Source: Azohydromonas australica DSM 1124
Lineage (GTDB): Bacteria; Pseudomonadota; Gammaproteobacteria; Burkholderiales; Burkholderiaceae_C
Assembly (NCBI RefSeq): GCF_000430725.1
Contig: NZ_AUMO01000066.1
Span: 1-58,877 of the forward strand
DNA length: 58,877 bases
Direction of reading: 5' to 3'
A program made the position numbers and the translations under genes. Under the pieces are notes generated by a model that was given only the letters and a program-made list of their open reading frames with translations, had not been told where the DNA came from and ran no database searches. Positions 16,563 to 26,051 of the stretch are shown here, one piece after another. Position 1 is the stretch's first letter. Every line of letters starts with the position of its first letter.

Positions 16563-17669
16563 TCACAGCCGGTGGCTGCGGTCGCCGTGCACGAAGCCGA
16601 TGGCATCGAAGCCTTCGGGCAGGCCGCAGCCGAAGCCGATGACCTTGAACAGCTCGCCCATCTCGTGCTCCTGCATCAGCTTCTGCGCCATGGCGCGCTC
16701 GCGCACGCCGGCCTGCACCAGCCGCTCGGCCAGGCCGCAGTTCATCAGGAAGTGGCCCTGCGAGGTGTAGCCCAGCACGTCCAGCCCGGCGTCCTGGCCG
16801 GCCAGCGCGATGCCGGTGAAGTCCACGTGCGCGGTGATGTCCTTGAGGCCCACGTCGCTGAGCGGGTCGGTGTCGGCCTGGTGCGCGCGGTGGCACATCA
16901 GCGTGCCGCCGTGGCGCTGCGGGTGGTAGTACTCGGCTTCCGGAAAACCGTAGTCGATGAAGAAGGCGGCGCCGCGCTGGAGCCTGTCGGCCAGCGTGGC
17001 GATGAAGGCGCGCGCCTGCGGGTGGATCTCCGTCACGGTGCCGGGCACGAAGGGGCCTTCCACCGGCGGGCGCAATTCGGTGGGGCGGTCGGCGAAGACG
17101 AATTTCCACTCGTCCACCGCCACGCCGCGTTCGAGCCACTGCGCGCCGTCCCAGTGCAGCAGCTGCACGGGCATGGCGTCCAGCACCTCGTTGCCCACCA
17201 CCACGCCCTCGATGGCCTCGGGCAGCGCATCGACCCAGCGCACGCGCTCGCCGAAGGCGGCCAGCCGCTGCTGTTGGCGCTCCCGCAGCGAGGCTGAGAG
17301 CTCGACGATGGTGTAGCGGGCGCAGCGGTCGCCCAGGGCTTCGAGCAGCTGCGCGGCGAGCGCGCCGGTGCCGGCGCCGAACTCCACCACCTCCGCCAGG
17401 CCCGTGGCATCGAGCACCTGCGCCACCTGCACCGCGACGGTGTGGCCGAACAGCGGGCTGATCTCGGGCGCGGTGACGAAGTCGCTGCCGCTCTCGGGCG
17501 ACCAGCCAAACTTCACGCCGCCGTGGGCGTAGTAGCCCAGGCCCGGCAGGTACAGCGCGGCGGCCATGAAGCGGTCGAAGGGCCACCAGCCGCCGGCCGC
17601 AGCGATGTCCTGCCGGATTTGCCGGGCCAGCGCGGCCGATACACTGGCGGGTTCGTCTTCTCTATGCAT
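16563..17669 (-). CDS. Class I SAM-dependent methyltransferase, MidA/NDUFAF7 family
   Basis: A 368-residue protein. The N-terminal FDRFMAAALYLPGLGYYAHG, the FVTAPEISPLFGHTVA segment and the SAM-binding loop VEFGAGTGALAAQLL are characteristic of this family (former DUF185). In eukaryotes the homologue methylates an arginine of a respiratory complex I subunit; the bacterial substrate is unproven. I start at 17669; an in-frame ATG at 17690 would add seven residues and overlap the start of the divergent pteridine reductase. Confidence 0.88.
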   Translation of the reverse strand: MHREDEPASVSAALARQIRQDIAAAGGWWPFDRFMAAALYLPGLGYYAHGGVKFGWSPESGSDFVTAPEISPLFGHTVAVQVAQVLDATGLAEVVEFGAGTGALAAQLLEALGDRCARYTIVELSASLRERQQQRLAAFGERVRWVDALPEAIEGVVVGNEVLDAMPVQLLHWDGAQWLERGVAVDEWKFVFADRPTELRPPVEGPFVPGTVTEIHPQARAFIATLADRLQRGAAFFIDYGFPEAEYYHPQRHGGTLMCHRAHQADTDPLSDVGLKDITAHVDFTGIALAGQDAGLDVLGYTSQGHFLMNCGLAERLVQAGVRERAMAQKLMQEHEMGELFKVIGFGCGLPEGFDAIGFVHGDRSHRL

Positions 17670-17688
17670 GTGGGGGATTGTAGGAATC

Positions 17689-18465
17689 ATGGTCCAGCGA
17701 CCCGTCGTGCTGGTTACCGGCAGCGCCCGACGCATCGGCCGCGCCATCGCGCTCGATCTGGCCGCCCACGGCTGGGACGTGGCCGTGCACTGCCGCGGCT
17801 CGCAGGACGAGGCGGCCGACACCGTGGCGGCGATCCGCGCGCTGGACGCGCGCGCCGAGGTGTTCAGCGCCGACCTGGCCGACGAGGCCGCGACACGGGC
17901 CCTGGTGCCTGCCGCCGTGGAGGCGCTGGGCCGGCTTGACGCGGTGGTCAACAACGCCTCGCTGTTCGAGCACGACACGGTGCAGAGCTTCACGCACGCG
18001 GCCATGGAGCGGCACTGGCGGGCCAACACCGCCGCCCCCGTGCTGCTGGCGCACGCGCTGCACGCGCACCTGGCCACGCGCGAGGCGCGCGGCTGCGTGG
18101 TGAACCTGCTGGACCAGAAGCTGTGGAACCCGAATCCGGACCACCTGTCCTACACCCTCTCGAAGGCGGCGCTGGAGAGCGCCACCACGCTGCTGGCCAT
18201 GGCCCTGGCGCCGCGGCTGCGCGTGGCCGGCGTGGCCCCGGGCGTGACGCTGCCCTCGGGCCCGATGGACGAGCAGCAGTTCACGGCCGCGCATGCGATG
18301 ACGCCGCTGGGCCGCTCCTCCACCGCCGGGGACATCGCGCACGCCGTGCGCTTCGTCCTCGAATCGCCGGCGATCACCGGCACCACGCTGCTGGTGGACG
18401 GCGGCCAACACCTGGCACGGCAGGCGCGCGACGTGCTTTTTCTCGCGCCCACTAAACCCGATTGA
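17689..18465 (+). CDS. SDR oxidoreductase, probable pteridine/dihydromonapterin reductase
   Basis: A 258-residue short-chain dehydrogenase. The cofactor loop reads TGSARRIG, the TGxxxRxG form typical of pteridine reductases rather than TGxxxGxG. The usual catalytic Ser is Asp (VVNLLDQKLWN), followed by the YTLSK pair, again as in PTR1/FolM enzymes. It therefore probably reduces dihydropterins to tetrahydropterins with NADPH. The folB gene starts one base after its stop, which strongly supports a folate/pterin role. The tail LARQARDVLFLAPTKPD is longer than in classical FolM. Confidence 0.85.
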   Translation: MVQRPVVLVTGSARRIGRAIALDLAAHGWDVAVHCRGSQDEAADTVAAIRALDARAEVFSADLADEAATRALVPAAVEALGRLDAVVNNASLFEHDTVQSFTHAAMERHWRANTAAPVLLAHALHAHLATREARGCVVNLLDQKLWNPNPDHLSYTLSKAALESATTLLAMALAPRLRVAGVAPGVTLPSGPMDEQQFTAAHAMTPLGRSSTAGDIAHAVRFVLESPAITGTTLLVDGGQHLARQARDVLFLAPTKPD

Positions 18466-18466
18466 G

Positions 18467-18871
18467 ATGCAAAGCCTGCTTTCCCACCCCAGCCTCATGT
18501 CCTGCCGCAGGCTGTTCCTGCGCAACTACGAGGTGTGGATCAACATCGGCGTGCACGACTTCGAGAAGAAGGGCGAGCAGCGGGTGCTGATCAACGTGGA
18601 GCTCTACATCCCGCTGGCGCTGTCCACGCCCAAGGCCGACGAGCTGCACGAGGTGGTGGACTACGACTTCATCCGCCGCACCATCGCCGAGCGCGTGTCG
18701 CGCGGCCACATCCACCTGCAGGAAACGCTGTGCGACGACGTGCTGGCGCTGATGCTCAAGCATCCGCGCGTGATGGCCGTGCGCGTCTCCACCGAGAAGC
18801 CCGACGTGTATCCCGACTGCGAGGCGGTGGGCGTTGAAGTGTTCGCAGTCAAGAACGACGAGCAGTCCTGA
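18467..18871 (+). CDS. folB: Dihydroneopterin aldolase
   Basis: A 134-residue protein of the FolB fold, cleaving 7,8-dihydroneopterin to 6-hydroxymethyl-dihydropterin in folate synthesis. Recognisable parts are [20 protein letters not shown], the [11 protein letters not shown] segment and the closing [21 protein letters not shown]. The N-terminal 13 residues may be non-native, since a second ATG (MSCRRLF) lies ten codons in. It sits between the pteridine reductase and ttcA with 1 and 5 nt gaps. Confidence 0.92.
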   Translation: MQSLLSHPSLMSCRRLFLRNYEVWINIGVHDFEKKGEQRVLINVELYIPLALSTPKADELHEVVDYDFIRRTIAERVSRGHIHLQETLCDDVLALMLKHPRVMAVRVSTEKPDVYPDCEAVGVEVFAVKNDEQS

Positions 18872-18876
18872 AAGCC

Positions 18877-19818
18877 ATGAGCAGCACCCCCGACCTGATG
18901 TCCGAGAGCGTCCCGGCGCTGGATGACGAAGCCCGCCGCGCCGAGAAGAAGGCCGCCTTCGAGATCAACAAGCTCAGCAAGCGGCTGCACCGCCAGGTCG
19001 GCCAGGCCATTGCCGACTTCAACATGATCGAGGAGGGCGACCGCGTGATGGTCTGCCTCTCCGGCGGCAAGGACAGCTACACGCTGCTGGACATCCTGAT
19101 GAACCTGCGCCAGCGCGCGCCCATCAAGTTCGAGCTGGTGGCCGTCAACCTGGACCAGAAGCAGCCCGGCTTCCCGGAGCACGTGCTGCCGGACTACCTC
19201 AAGAGCCTGGGCATCCCGTTCCACATCGAGAACCAGGACACCTACAGCATCGTCAAGAAGCACATCCCCGAGGGCAAGACGATGTGCAGCCTGTGCTCGC
19301 GGCTGCGCCGCGGCATCCTCTACCGCGTGGCGGGCGAGCTGGGCGCCACCAAGATCGCGCTGGGCCACCACCGCGACGACATGCTGCAGACGCTGTTCAT
19401 GAACATGTTCTTCGGCAGCCGCATGAAGGGCATGCCGCCGAAACTCGTCAGCGACGACGGCAGGAACATCGTCATCCGCCCGCTGGCCTACGCGGCCGAG
19501 ACCGACATCGAGCGCTGGGCCGCGCACCGGCAGTACCCGATCATTCCCTGCACCCTGTGCGGCAGCCAGGAGAACCTGCAGCGGGTGCAGATCAAGCAGA
19601 TGCTGCGCGACTGGGACAAGCGCTTCCCCGGGCGCATCGACAACATGTTCACCGCCATGGGCAACATCGTCCCGTCGCACATGATGGACAGGAAGCTCTA
19701 CGACTTCATGGGCCTCAAGGCCACGGGCGTGCCCGATCCGGACGGCGACAAGGCCTTCGACCACGAGGAAGAAGAAGCGCCGGCGCAGGGCGTGGTGCAG
19801 CTGCAGCTGGACCGCTGA
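18877..19818 (+). CDS. ttcA: tRNA 2-thiocytidine(32) synthetase
   Basis: A 313-residue PP-loop ATPase that thiolates C32 of certain tRNAs using an iron–sulphur cluster. It shows the PP-loop [13 protein letters not shown], the paired cysteines CSLC and CTLC that hold the cluster, and [19 protein letters not shown]. The residues before [16 protein letters not shown] are variable. It starts 5 nt after folB, so it is co-transcribed with the pterin genes. Confidence 0.97.
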   Translation: MSSTPDLMSESVPALDDEARRAEKKAAFEINKLSKRLHRQVGQAIADFNMIEEGDRVMVCLSGGKDSYTLLDILMNLRQRAPIKFELVAVNLDQKQPGFPEHVLPDYLKSLGIPFHIENQDTYSIVKKHIPEGKTMCSLCSRLRRGILYRVAGELGATKIALGHHRDDMLQTLFMNMFFGSRMKGMPPKLVSDDGRNIVIRPLAYAAETDIERWAAHRQYPIIPCTLCGSQENLQRVQIKQMLRDWDKRFPGRIDNMFTAMGNIVPSHMMDRKLYDFMGLKATGVPDPDGDKAFDHEEEEAPAQGVVQLQLDR

Positions 19819-19882
19819 GCCGCCATCCCGCCGCCCCCACGGGGCACGGCGCTTGCCGTTTCCCCTTGTCACAGGAGCTGTC

Positions 19883-20533
19883 ATGTTGTCCCTTCGCCTG
19901 AGCGTGACCCTGGCTGCCGGCGTGCTGCTGGGGGGCTGTGCTTCGTTGAACCAGGTGTCGTCCGACGTGGTGGGCTACGGCGCCTGGCCGTCCGGGCGCG
20001 CGCCCGGCAGCTACGTGTTCGAGCGGCTGCCCTCGCAGCAGGCCGAGCTCACGCTGCAGCAGCAGCTGGAGGACGCGGCGCGTCCGGCGCTGGCGCAGGC
20101 TGGCTTCACGCCCGCGACCGACGCGGCGCAGGCGGGCGTGAAGGTGCAGATATCCATGCGCAACGTGCGCTACGACCGGCTGGACTACTGGGGGCCCTGG
20201 GGCGGGCCGTGGGGGCCGGGCTGGAGCTGGCCGTACCGCCGCTATCCCGGCTTCTGGGGCAGCCCGTGGGGACCGGGCTGGGGCGCGGGCTGGGGCCCGG
20301 CCTACAGCTCGCCGTGGTACGAGCGCGAGGTCAGCGTGATCATCCGCGACCACGGCGGCAGCCAGGTGCTGTACGAGAGCCATGCGCGCAGCGACGGCGC
20401 GCTCTCTGGCGGATCGGCGCTGTTCGAGGCCATGTTCCGCGCCGCGCTGGCCGACTTCCCGCAAGGCAACCCCTCGCCGCGGCGCGTGAACGTGCCGCTG
20501 GACCCGCAGGAGGCGGCGGCGAAGGCGCAGTGA
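19883..20533 (+). CDS. DUF4136 lipoprotein with Trp/Gly/Pro-rich segment
   Basis: A 216-residue outer-envelope lipoprotein. The signal ends in the lipobox LLGGC, lipidated at Cys16. The body fits DUF4136 (YVFERLPSQQAE near residue 45 and REVSVIIRDHGGSQVLYES after 145). Between them lies an unusual run rich in Trp, Gly and Pro (units like WGPWGGPWGPGW). AGGAG at 19873–19877 marks the start; an upstream in-frame start is not needed. The function is unknown. It is convergent with the next lipoprotein gene. Confidence 0.82.
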   Translation: MLSLRLSVTLAAGVLLGGCASLNQVSSDVVGYGAWPSGRAPGSYVFERLPSQQAELTLQQQLEDAARPALAQAGFTPATDAAQAGVKVQISMRNVRYDRLDYWGPWGGPWGPGWSWPYRRYPGFWGSPWGPGWGAGWGPAYSSPWYEREVSVIIRDHGGSQVLYESHARSDGALSGGSALFEAMFRAALADFPQGNPSPRRVNVPLDPQEAAAKAQ

Positions 20534-20555
20534 GAGGGCGCGCGGGGCGTGCCCT

Positions 20556-21428
20556 TCAATGCTTCCCCTGCGCCGCCAGCGCCCGGAAGTCCGTTTCCCA
20601 CCCGCGCAGCCGCTCGCGCGCCGTGCGGCGCTGCTCGGGGGTGCTGAGGTTGTGGATCTGGGCTGAGAGGCCGCAGTTGAACTCCTGCAGCGCCAGCTGG
20701 TAGCGGCGGTCGCCGGGGTCGGGCGGCTCCTCGACGCGCCGGGCCAGCGCGCGCAGCGCGGCCTGGGCCTGCGCGGGCGTGGCGCCCTGCAGGCCGCGCA
20801 GGGTCTGGATCACGTCCTGCTGGCGCGACACGCGCATCCGCAGCGCGTGCTCGCCGTCAAAGGGCGAGCCGGCCTCGATCTGCCCGATGCGCTCGCGCTG
20901 CGCGTGGTCCAGGCGGCCGTAGAGCTTCTCCGCGCGCTCCACCGTGCGCTTGAGCAGCGCCTCGCGGCGGCCGTCCGCATCGGGTTTGACGAAGTCGTCG
21001 CGGAAGGCCCGGTTGAGCTTGTCGAAGCGCTTCTGCATCGACTTGAGCTGGTCGGGCTCCAGCGTCACGGCCAGCGCTGACAGCGCGGGCAGGCCCTGCT
21101 CGAAGGCGCCGTCGAACCAGTGCTGCAGCTCGTCCTTGAAGGCGCAGGCGGCCGCGGGCGTGGTGTCGGCCGTCACCTGGGGCTGCAGCTGCGCCAGCCG
21201 CGCGGCGTACTGCGGCAGCTGCGTGCGGCGGTGCCAGTCAAAGAACTCGTCCAGCCCGGCGCGCACGCGCGGCGCCTGGGCGTCGGTGAAGTCGACGTAG
21301 CCGTCGGCCCACCAGTACAGCAGCTCGTCGGCCTGCTTGTAGACCAGGCGCAAAGCCGCGCAGCCCGCCAGGGCCAACAGCAGCAGCGCCAACCCGATAA
21401 TTCGCCACCGTCGCAAGGACTCACTCAT
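20556..21428 (-). CDS. DUF6279-like lipoprotein
   Basis: A 290-residue lipoprotein starting [20 protein letters not shown], with lipobox LAGC. The mature part is helical and charged ([20 protein letters not shown], then repeated acidic/basic helices), as in the uncharacterised DUF6279 family. The start overlaps the glmU start head-to-head (CATG), so the two genes must share a very compact promoter zone inside each other's coding ends. The function is not known. Confidence 0.78.
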   Translation of the reverse strand: MSESLRRWRIIGLALLLLALAGCAALRLVYKQADELLYWWADGYVDFTDAQAPRVRAGLDEFFDWHRRTQLPQYAARLAQLQPQVTADTTPAAACAFKDELQHWFDGAFEQGLPALSALAVTLEPDQLKSMQKRFDKLNRAFRDDFVKPDADGRREALLKRTVERAEKLYGRLDHAQRERIGQIEAGSPFDGEHALRMRVSRQQDVIQTLRGLQGATPAQAQAALRALARRVEEPPDPGDRRYQLALQEFNCGLSAQIHNLSTPEQRRTARERLRGWETDFRALAAQGKH

Positions 21429-22797
21429 GGCATCCAACGTCGTCATCATGGCCGCGGGCAAAGGCACCCGCATGAAATCAGCGCTGCCCAAGGTGCTGCA
21501 CAAGCTCGCGGGCCGCAGCCTGCTGCAGCACGTGCTCAACACCGTGGAGGCGCTGGGATCGCAGCAGCGCACGGTTGTCATCACCGGCCATGGCGCCGAG
21601 GCGGTGGAGGCCGCCGTCGCCGCGCCGGGGCTGCAGTTCGTGCGCCAGCAGCCGCAACTGGGCACAGGGCATGCCATCCAGCAGGCCTCGCCTGCGCTGG
21701 ACACGGCGCTGGCCACCACGCTGATCCTCAACGGCGACGTGCCGCTGATCCGCGCCGAGACCGCGCGAGCGCTGGTGGAGGCCTGCGGCGGCCAGCGCTT
21801 GGCGCTGCTGACCATCGAGCTGGACGACGCCACCGGCTACGGGCGCATCGTGCGCGAGGGCGAGCAGGTGCGCGCCATCGTCGAGCACAAGGACGCCAGC
21901 GCCGCGCAGCGCCAGATCCGCGAGGTCTACACCGGCATGATGGCCGCGCCCACCGCGCTGCTGCAGCGCTGGGTGTCCCAGCTGAACAACGACAACGCCC
22001 AGGGCGAGTACTACCTGACCGACATCGTCGCCATGGCCGTGGCCGAGGGCGTGCCGGTGGTGGCGGCGCAGCCCGGCGGCGAGACCGAGGTGCTGGGCGT
22101 CAACAGCCCGCTGCAGCTCGCCGACCTGGAGCGGCGCTTCCAGCGCCAGCAGGCCGAAGCCTTGATGGAAGCCGGCGTGCGCCTGGCCGACCCGGCGCGC
22201 TTCGACCTGCGCGGGCGCCTCACCTGTGGGCAGGACGTGGAAATCGACATCAGCTGCGTGTTCGAGGGCGACGTGGTGCTGGGCGACGGCGTGCGCGTCG
22301 GCCCGCACTGCGTGATCCGCAACGCGCACATCGGCGCCGGGGTGCAGATCGTCGCCTTCACGCACATCGACGGCGCGCAGGTGGGCTCGCAGGCGCAGAT
22401 CGGCCCCTTCGCGCGGCTGCGCCCGGGCGCGCAGCTGGCCGAGGAGGTGCACATCGGCAACTTCGTGGAAGTCAAGAACTCCACGCTGGCGCGCGGCGCC
22501 AAGGCCAACCACCTGGCCTACCTGGGCGACGCCACCGTGGGTGAGCGCACCAACTACGGCGCGGGCTCCATCACCGCCAACTACGACGGCGTGAACAAGC
22601 ACCGCACCGTCATCGGCGACGACGTGCGCATCGGCTCCAACTGCGTGCTGGTGGCGCCGGTGGAGATCGGCTCGGGGGCGACCATCGGCGGAGGCTCCAC
22701 CATCTCCAAGAACGCCCCGGCCGGCCAGCTCACCGTGGCGCGCGCCAGGCAGGTGTCGCTGGCAGGGTGGCAGCGGCCGGTGAAGAAGGCGAAGTAA
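21427..22797 (+). CDS. glmU: Bifunctional GlcNAc-1-P uridyltransferase / GlcN-1-P acetyltransferase
   Basis: A 456-residue enzyme making UDP-GlcNAc for peptidoglycan and LPS. The N-terminal pyrophosphorylase has [29 protein letters not shown] and LNGDVPLI. From about residue 250 the left-handed beta-helix acetyltransferase carries hexapeptide repeats ([15 protein letters not shown]), the catalytic-His region [12 protein letters not shown] and [13 protein letters not shown]. The length is normal. AAGGA lies 10 nt before the ATG. A terminator follows. Confidence 0.97.
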   Translation: MASNVVIMAAGKGTRMKSALPKVLHKLAGRSLLQHVLNTVEALGSQQRTVVITGHGAEAVEAAVAAPGLQFVRQQPQLGTGHAIQQASPALDTALATTLILNGDVPLIRAETARALVEACGGQRLALLTIELDDATGYGRIVREGEQVRAIVEHKDASAAQRQIREVYTGMMAAPTALLQRWVSQLNNDNAQGEYYLTDIVAMAVAEGVPVVAAQPGGETEVLGVNSPLQLADLERRFQRQQAEALMEAGVRLADPARFDLRGRLTCGQDVEIDISCVFEGDVVLGDGVRVGPHCVIRNAHIGAGVQIVAFTHIDGAQVGSQAQIGPFARLRPGAQLAEEVHIGNFVEVKNSTLARGAKANHLAYLGDATVGERTNYGAGSITANYDGVNKHRTVIGDDVRIGSNCVLVAPVEIGSGATIGGGSTISKNAPAGQLTVARARQVSLAGWQRPVKKAK

Positions 22798-22817
22798 GGT
22801 TCGCTGCTTGAAGTAAA

Positions 22818-22840
22818 AAAGGCCGCATCGAGCGGCCTTT
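22818..22840. terminator. Bidirectional terminator after glmU
   Basis: The stem AAAGGCCGC/GCGGCCTTT around a 5-nt loop sits in an A-run/T-run context, between glmU and the convergent NDUFA9-like gene. Confidence 0.85.
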
Positions 22841-22875
22841 GTCGTTTCAGGCGGGACGGCCGCCGGGCGCTGCGC

Positions 22876-23826
22876 TCATCCGCGCCGCGCCCGCGCCCGC
22901 CACGCATCCAGCCGGTGGCACCCATGCTGCTGCGCCAAGTACTCCGGCGCGACGGCCGACACCGCCGCGGGCTGGATGCCCAGCTCCTGCAGCCCCGGCA
23001 GGTGGCCGCTGGCAACGTTGTCCGCCTTCATCGAGTCCAGGTTGTCACCCGACATCAGCGGCTCGCCCGGCAGCAGCGCCATCAGGCCGGCCTGTACCCG
23101 TGCCAGCGCATCCGGCAGCGCGATGACACGCCGCTCGTGCCCGCTGGCGCGCCCGGCCAGCTGCGCCAGCTCCGCCAGCGTGTACACGCGCGGGCCCGCC
23201 AGCTCGTAGACCTCGCCGATGGTGCGCGGCTCCTCCAGGCTCTTCAGCAGCGCCCGCGCCACGTCCTGCACCCACACCGGCTGGAAGCGCGCGTGCGCAC
23301 TGGCCAGCGGCAGCACCGGCGCCCAGGCCTGCAACTTGGCGAACAGGTTCAGGAAGTGGTCCTCCTCGCCGAAGATGACCGAGGGCCGCAGGATCGTGAC
23401 GTCCAGCCCCGAGGTCTGCAGCGCCGCCTCGCCGGCGGCCTTGGAGCGCAGGTAGCGCGAGGGCGCGTCCGGCGCCGCGCCGATGGCGCTGATGTGCACC
23501 ACGCGGCGCACGCCCGCGATGCGGCAGGCATGCGCGAGCTTGCGCGGCAGCTCCGCGTGCACGCGGCGAAAGCGCGCCTCGTCGCCGTGCAGGATGCCCA
23601 CCAGGTTGACCGCCGCGTCGCAGCCCGGCAGCAGCCGCGCCAGCGCGGCTTCGTCGTGGATGTCGGCCTGTGCCAGCTCCACGTCGGGCAGGGCCAGCAG
23701 CTCGCGGCGCTGGCCGGCGTGGCGGGTGGGCACCAGCAGCTCGGTGTCGGGGTAGCGGTCGGCAAGCTGCGAGCACAGCGCCCGGCCCACGAAGCCGGTG
23801 CCGCCGAGGATCAAGAGGCGGTGCAT
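22876..23826 (-). CDS. NAD(P)-binding protein, complex I NDUFA9 subunit-like
   Basis: A 316-residue atypical SDR. The Rossmann motif LILGGTGFVGRAL is at the N-terminus; further family marks are AVNLVGILHG, VVHISAIGA, YLRSKAAGEAAL and ILRPSVIFGEEDHFLN. These match the NDUFA9-like group, which binds NAD(P)H but often lacks a proven reaction. AAGGAG precedes the ATG at 23826. The upstream in-frame region on this strand is antisense-type noise over the lytic transglycosylase gene. Its physiological role is not established. Confidence 0.85.
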   Translation of the reverse strand: MHRLLILGGTGFVGRALCSQLADRYPDTELLVPTRHAGQRRELLALPDVELAQADIHDEAALARLLPGCDAAVNLVGILHGDEARFRRVHAELPRKLAHACRIAGVRRVVHISAIGAAPDAPSRYLRSKAAGEAALQTSGLDVTILRPSVIFGEEDHFLNLFAKLQAWAPVLPLASAHARFQPVWVQDVARALLKSLEEPRTIGEVYELAGPRVYTLAELAQLAGRASGHERRVIALPDALARVQAGLMALLPGEPLMSGDNLDSMKADNVASGHLPGLQELGIQPAAVSAVAPEYLAQQHGCHRLDAWRARARRG

Positions 23827-23873
23827 GACGGACTCCTTGGCAAGTGATTCCCTGAAAGACAGACCCGCGCGGC

Positions 23874-25868
23874 TCAGGGCAGTTCCGCGTCCGGCGTGGT
23901 GCGCGCGGCCGGGCCGATGGTCGTGCCCAGCCGCGCCTTGAGCGTCACCGGCTGGCCGGTGATCAGCGCGGCGTAGTCGGCGGCATTGGACAGCACCTTC
24001 TGCACGTAGTCGCGTGTCTCGTTGAAGGGAATGTTCTCCGCCCACGCCGCCGCCTCCAGCGTGTTGCCCTCGCGCCAGCGCCGCGGCCGGCCCGGCCCGG
24101 CGTTGTAGGCGGCCGCGGCCAGCGCTTCCCGGCCCTCGAAGCTGTCCAGCACCAGCTTCAGGTAGCCGGTGCCGATCTTGAGGTTGGTGTCGCGGTCTGT
24201 GATGAGGTCGGAGGAGTAGGGGATGCCCAGCTTCTTGGCCGTCCAGCGCGCGGTGGCGGGCATGACCTGCATCAGGCCCGAGGCGCCCACGTGCGAGCGC
24301 GCGTCGGTGATGAAGCGCGACTCCTGGCGGATGAGCCCGTACACGTAGGCCGGGTCCAGCCCAATGGCGCGCGCCTCGCGCAGCACCGCCTGGCGGTGCG
24401 GCATGGGGAAGCGCTGGTTCATGTCCACTTCGTCGCGCGTCTTCTCGCTGGTGTTGATGCAGCGGTCCCACACCTCGCGCTCGCAGGCGCGCTGCGCCGC
24501 GGCCAGCAGCGCGCGGTCGTCCATGCCGCGCAGGCTGTAGTTCCACTCGCGCACGCCCTCATTGCGCAGGCCCAGGTTGATGAGCTGCAGCGCGCGCGTG
24601 AGGCCGGGGTGCGAATTGGCCGCGTCGCGCTCGGCGGTGGTCAGGGCCTGCGGCGCCGGCGGCAGCGCCGTCTTGCGCCCAAGCTCCTCGGCGGCGAGCT
24701 TGCCGTAGAAGCTCAGGCCGTTGGCGATGCCCGCCAGGGCCTGCTGCGCCTGCTGGCGCACCGTGTCGCCCTCGGCGCCGGGCACGGCCTCGGCCAGCAC
24801 CGCGCGCGCCTTCCAGTACACCCACACCGGCTCGCGCTGGCGCGCTGCGGGCATGGCGTCCACCGCGTCGCGCACCAGCGCCCAGCGCTGCGGGCTGCCG
24901 CGCAGTGCGGCGCGCACCTGCCAGGCCAGCATGTCCTCGGACCACGCCACCTTCGGCCCCGGCGCCGTGGACAGCGCGCTGGCGCGCAGGTACCACTCGG
25001 CGGCCTGCGGCAGCAGCTTCAGCGCGCCCTGCAGCGCCACCTGGCCCCAGGCCCAGCCGGCGAGCTGCGGCGGCAGCCGGCCCTGCCAGTCCTGCATCAG
25101 CGTGGCGGCGCTCTCGGGATCGGCCGCGGCGGCGCGCGCGATGGCCAGCGCGACGAGTTCCGCGCCGGCGCGGTCGGACGCCGAGGCCTTGCGCGCGAGG
25201 TAGCGCGGGGGCTGGCCGAACACCTCGCCCAGCGCCGCGCCCACGGCGGGATTGCCCAGCAGCGCCGCGGCGGCCTGCGCGGCCTTGGGCCGGTTGCCCT
25301 CGGCGCTCAGGCGCAGCTTGGCCCACACCTCGTCGGCGCCGAAGACGCCGGCCCGGGCCAGCGTGCCGGCCAGCAAGTTGCAGCCGTCATCGGCGTCGCG
25401 CTGCGCCAGCCAGGCCTCGCGCGCGGCCTCGCGCACGTCCTTGCCGGCCAGGTGCTCGGTCAGCAGCGCGTAGCAGCTCACCTCGCGGTCGTCGTTCATG
25501 CGAAAGCGCGGGTAGTCGCGGCTGAAGGCGGACCAGTCGCGCCGCCGCCCGAGCTCCAGCAGCCAGTCGTTGCGCAGCCGGTCCTCGACGTAGGTGCCGC
25601 TCCAGCGTGCGTAGAAGGCCTCGACCTCCTCGGTGCTGGCCTGGCCGAGCCGGTTGTTCAGCTCCCAGTACTCGACCCAGGACGCCAGCGGATGGCGCTC
25701 GGCGGTGACGAGGCTGCGGGCGGCGGCCAGCTTCATGCGGTCGCGCTTGCGCAGCGCGTCGCGGGCCTCCACCACGATGTCGTCGCCGCTCTGGGCGTGG
25801 GCGACGGTGCAGGGCAGGGCGGTCAGCAGGGCAAGCGAGAGCGCGGCCAGGCGGAAAGGGCGGTTCAT
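23874..25868 (-). CDS. slt: Soluble lytic murein transglycosylase
   Basis: A 664-residue periplasmic enzyme with signal MNRPFRLAALSLALLTALPC ending near AHA. A long superhelical helix-rich part (residues 30–470) precedes the lysozyme-like SLT domain, where YGLIRQESRF supplies the catalytic Glu516, followed by GASGLMQVMPATA and AAYNAGPGRPRRW. It cleaves peptidoglycan glycans with formation of 1,6-anhydroMurNAc. The architecture equals Slt70. It is read on the same strand as the following NDUFA9-like gene, 47 nt apart. Confidence 0.95.
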   Translation of the reverse strand: MNRPFRLAALSLALLTALPCTVAHAQSGDDIVVEARDALRKRDRMKLAAARSLVTAERHPLASWVEYWELNNRLGQASTEEVEAFYARWSGTYVEDRLRNDWLLELGRRRDWSAFSRDYPRFRMNDDREVSCYALLTEHLAGKDVREAAREAWLAQRDADDGCNLLAGTLARAGVFGADEVWAKLRLSAEGNRPKAAQAAAALLGNPAVGAALGEVFGQPPRYLARKASASDRAGAELVALAIARAAAADPESAATLMQDWQGRLPPQLAGWAWGQVALQGALKLLPQAAEWYLRASALSTAPGPKVAWSEDMLAWQVRAALRGSPQRWALVRDAVDAMPAARQREPVWVYWKARAVLAEAVPGAEGDTVRQQAQQALAGIANGLSFYGKLAAEELGRKTALPPAPQALTTAERDAANSHPGLTRALQLINLGLRNEGVREWNYSLRGMDDRALLAAAQRACEREVWDRCINTSEKTRDEVDMNQRFPMPHRQAVLREARAIGLDPAYVYGLIRQESRFITDARSHVGASGLMQVMPATARWTAKKLGIPYSSDLITDRDTNLKIGTGYLKLVLDSFEGREALAAAAYNAGPGRPRRWREGNTLEAAAWAENIPFNETRDYVQKVLSNAADYAALITGQPVTLKARLGTTIGPAARTTPDAELP

Positions 25869-25931
25869 GAAAGGGCGCGAGGGAGGAGATGCGGTCGAAT
25901 CTAGCGCAGCCCGGGCCGCCTCAAAGCGCTC

Positions 25932-25954
25932 AAAAAAAGCCCCGGCACCGGGCT
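25932..25954 (-). terminator. Terminator of the LysR gene
   Basis: Read on the minus strand, the stem AGCCC/GGGCT is followed by seven T residues, about 100 nt after the LysR stop and before the slt gene. Confidence 0.7.
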
Positions 25955-26051
25955 GGCCTACTGGGCGGGCCCGAGCCCGTGCGGCTCCTCCAAAAAGGCC
26001 GGGCGGGCGTGAACTGTTGCCGGCGCAAGCAGCCGCGGCCCCGTGGCCGGC

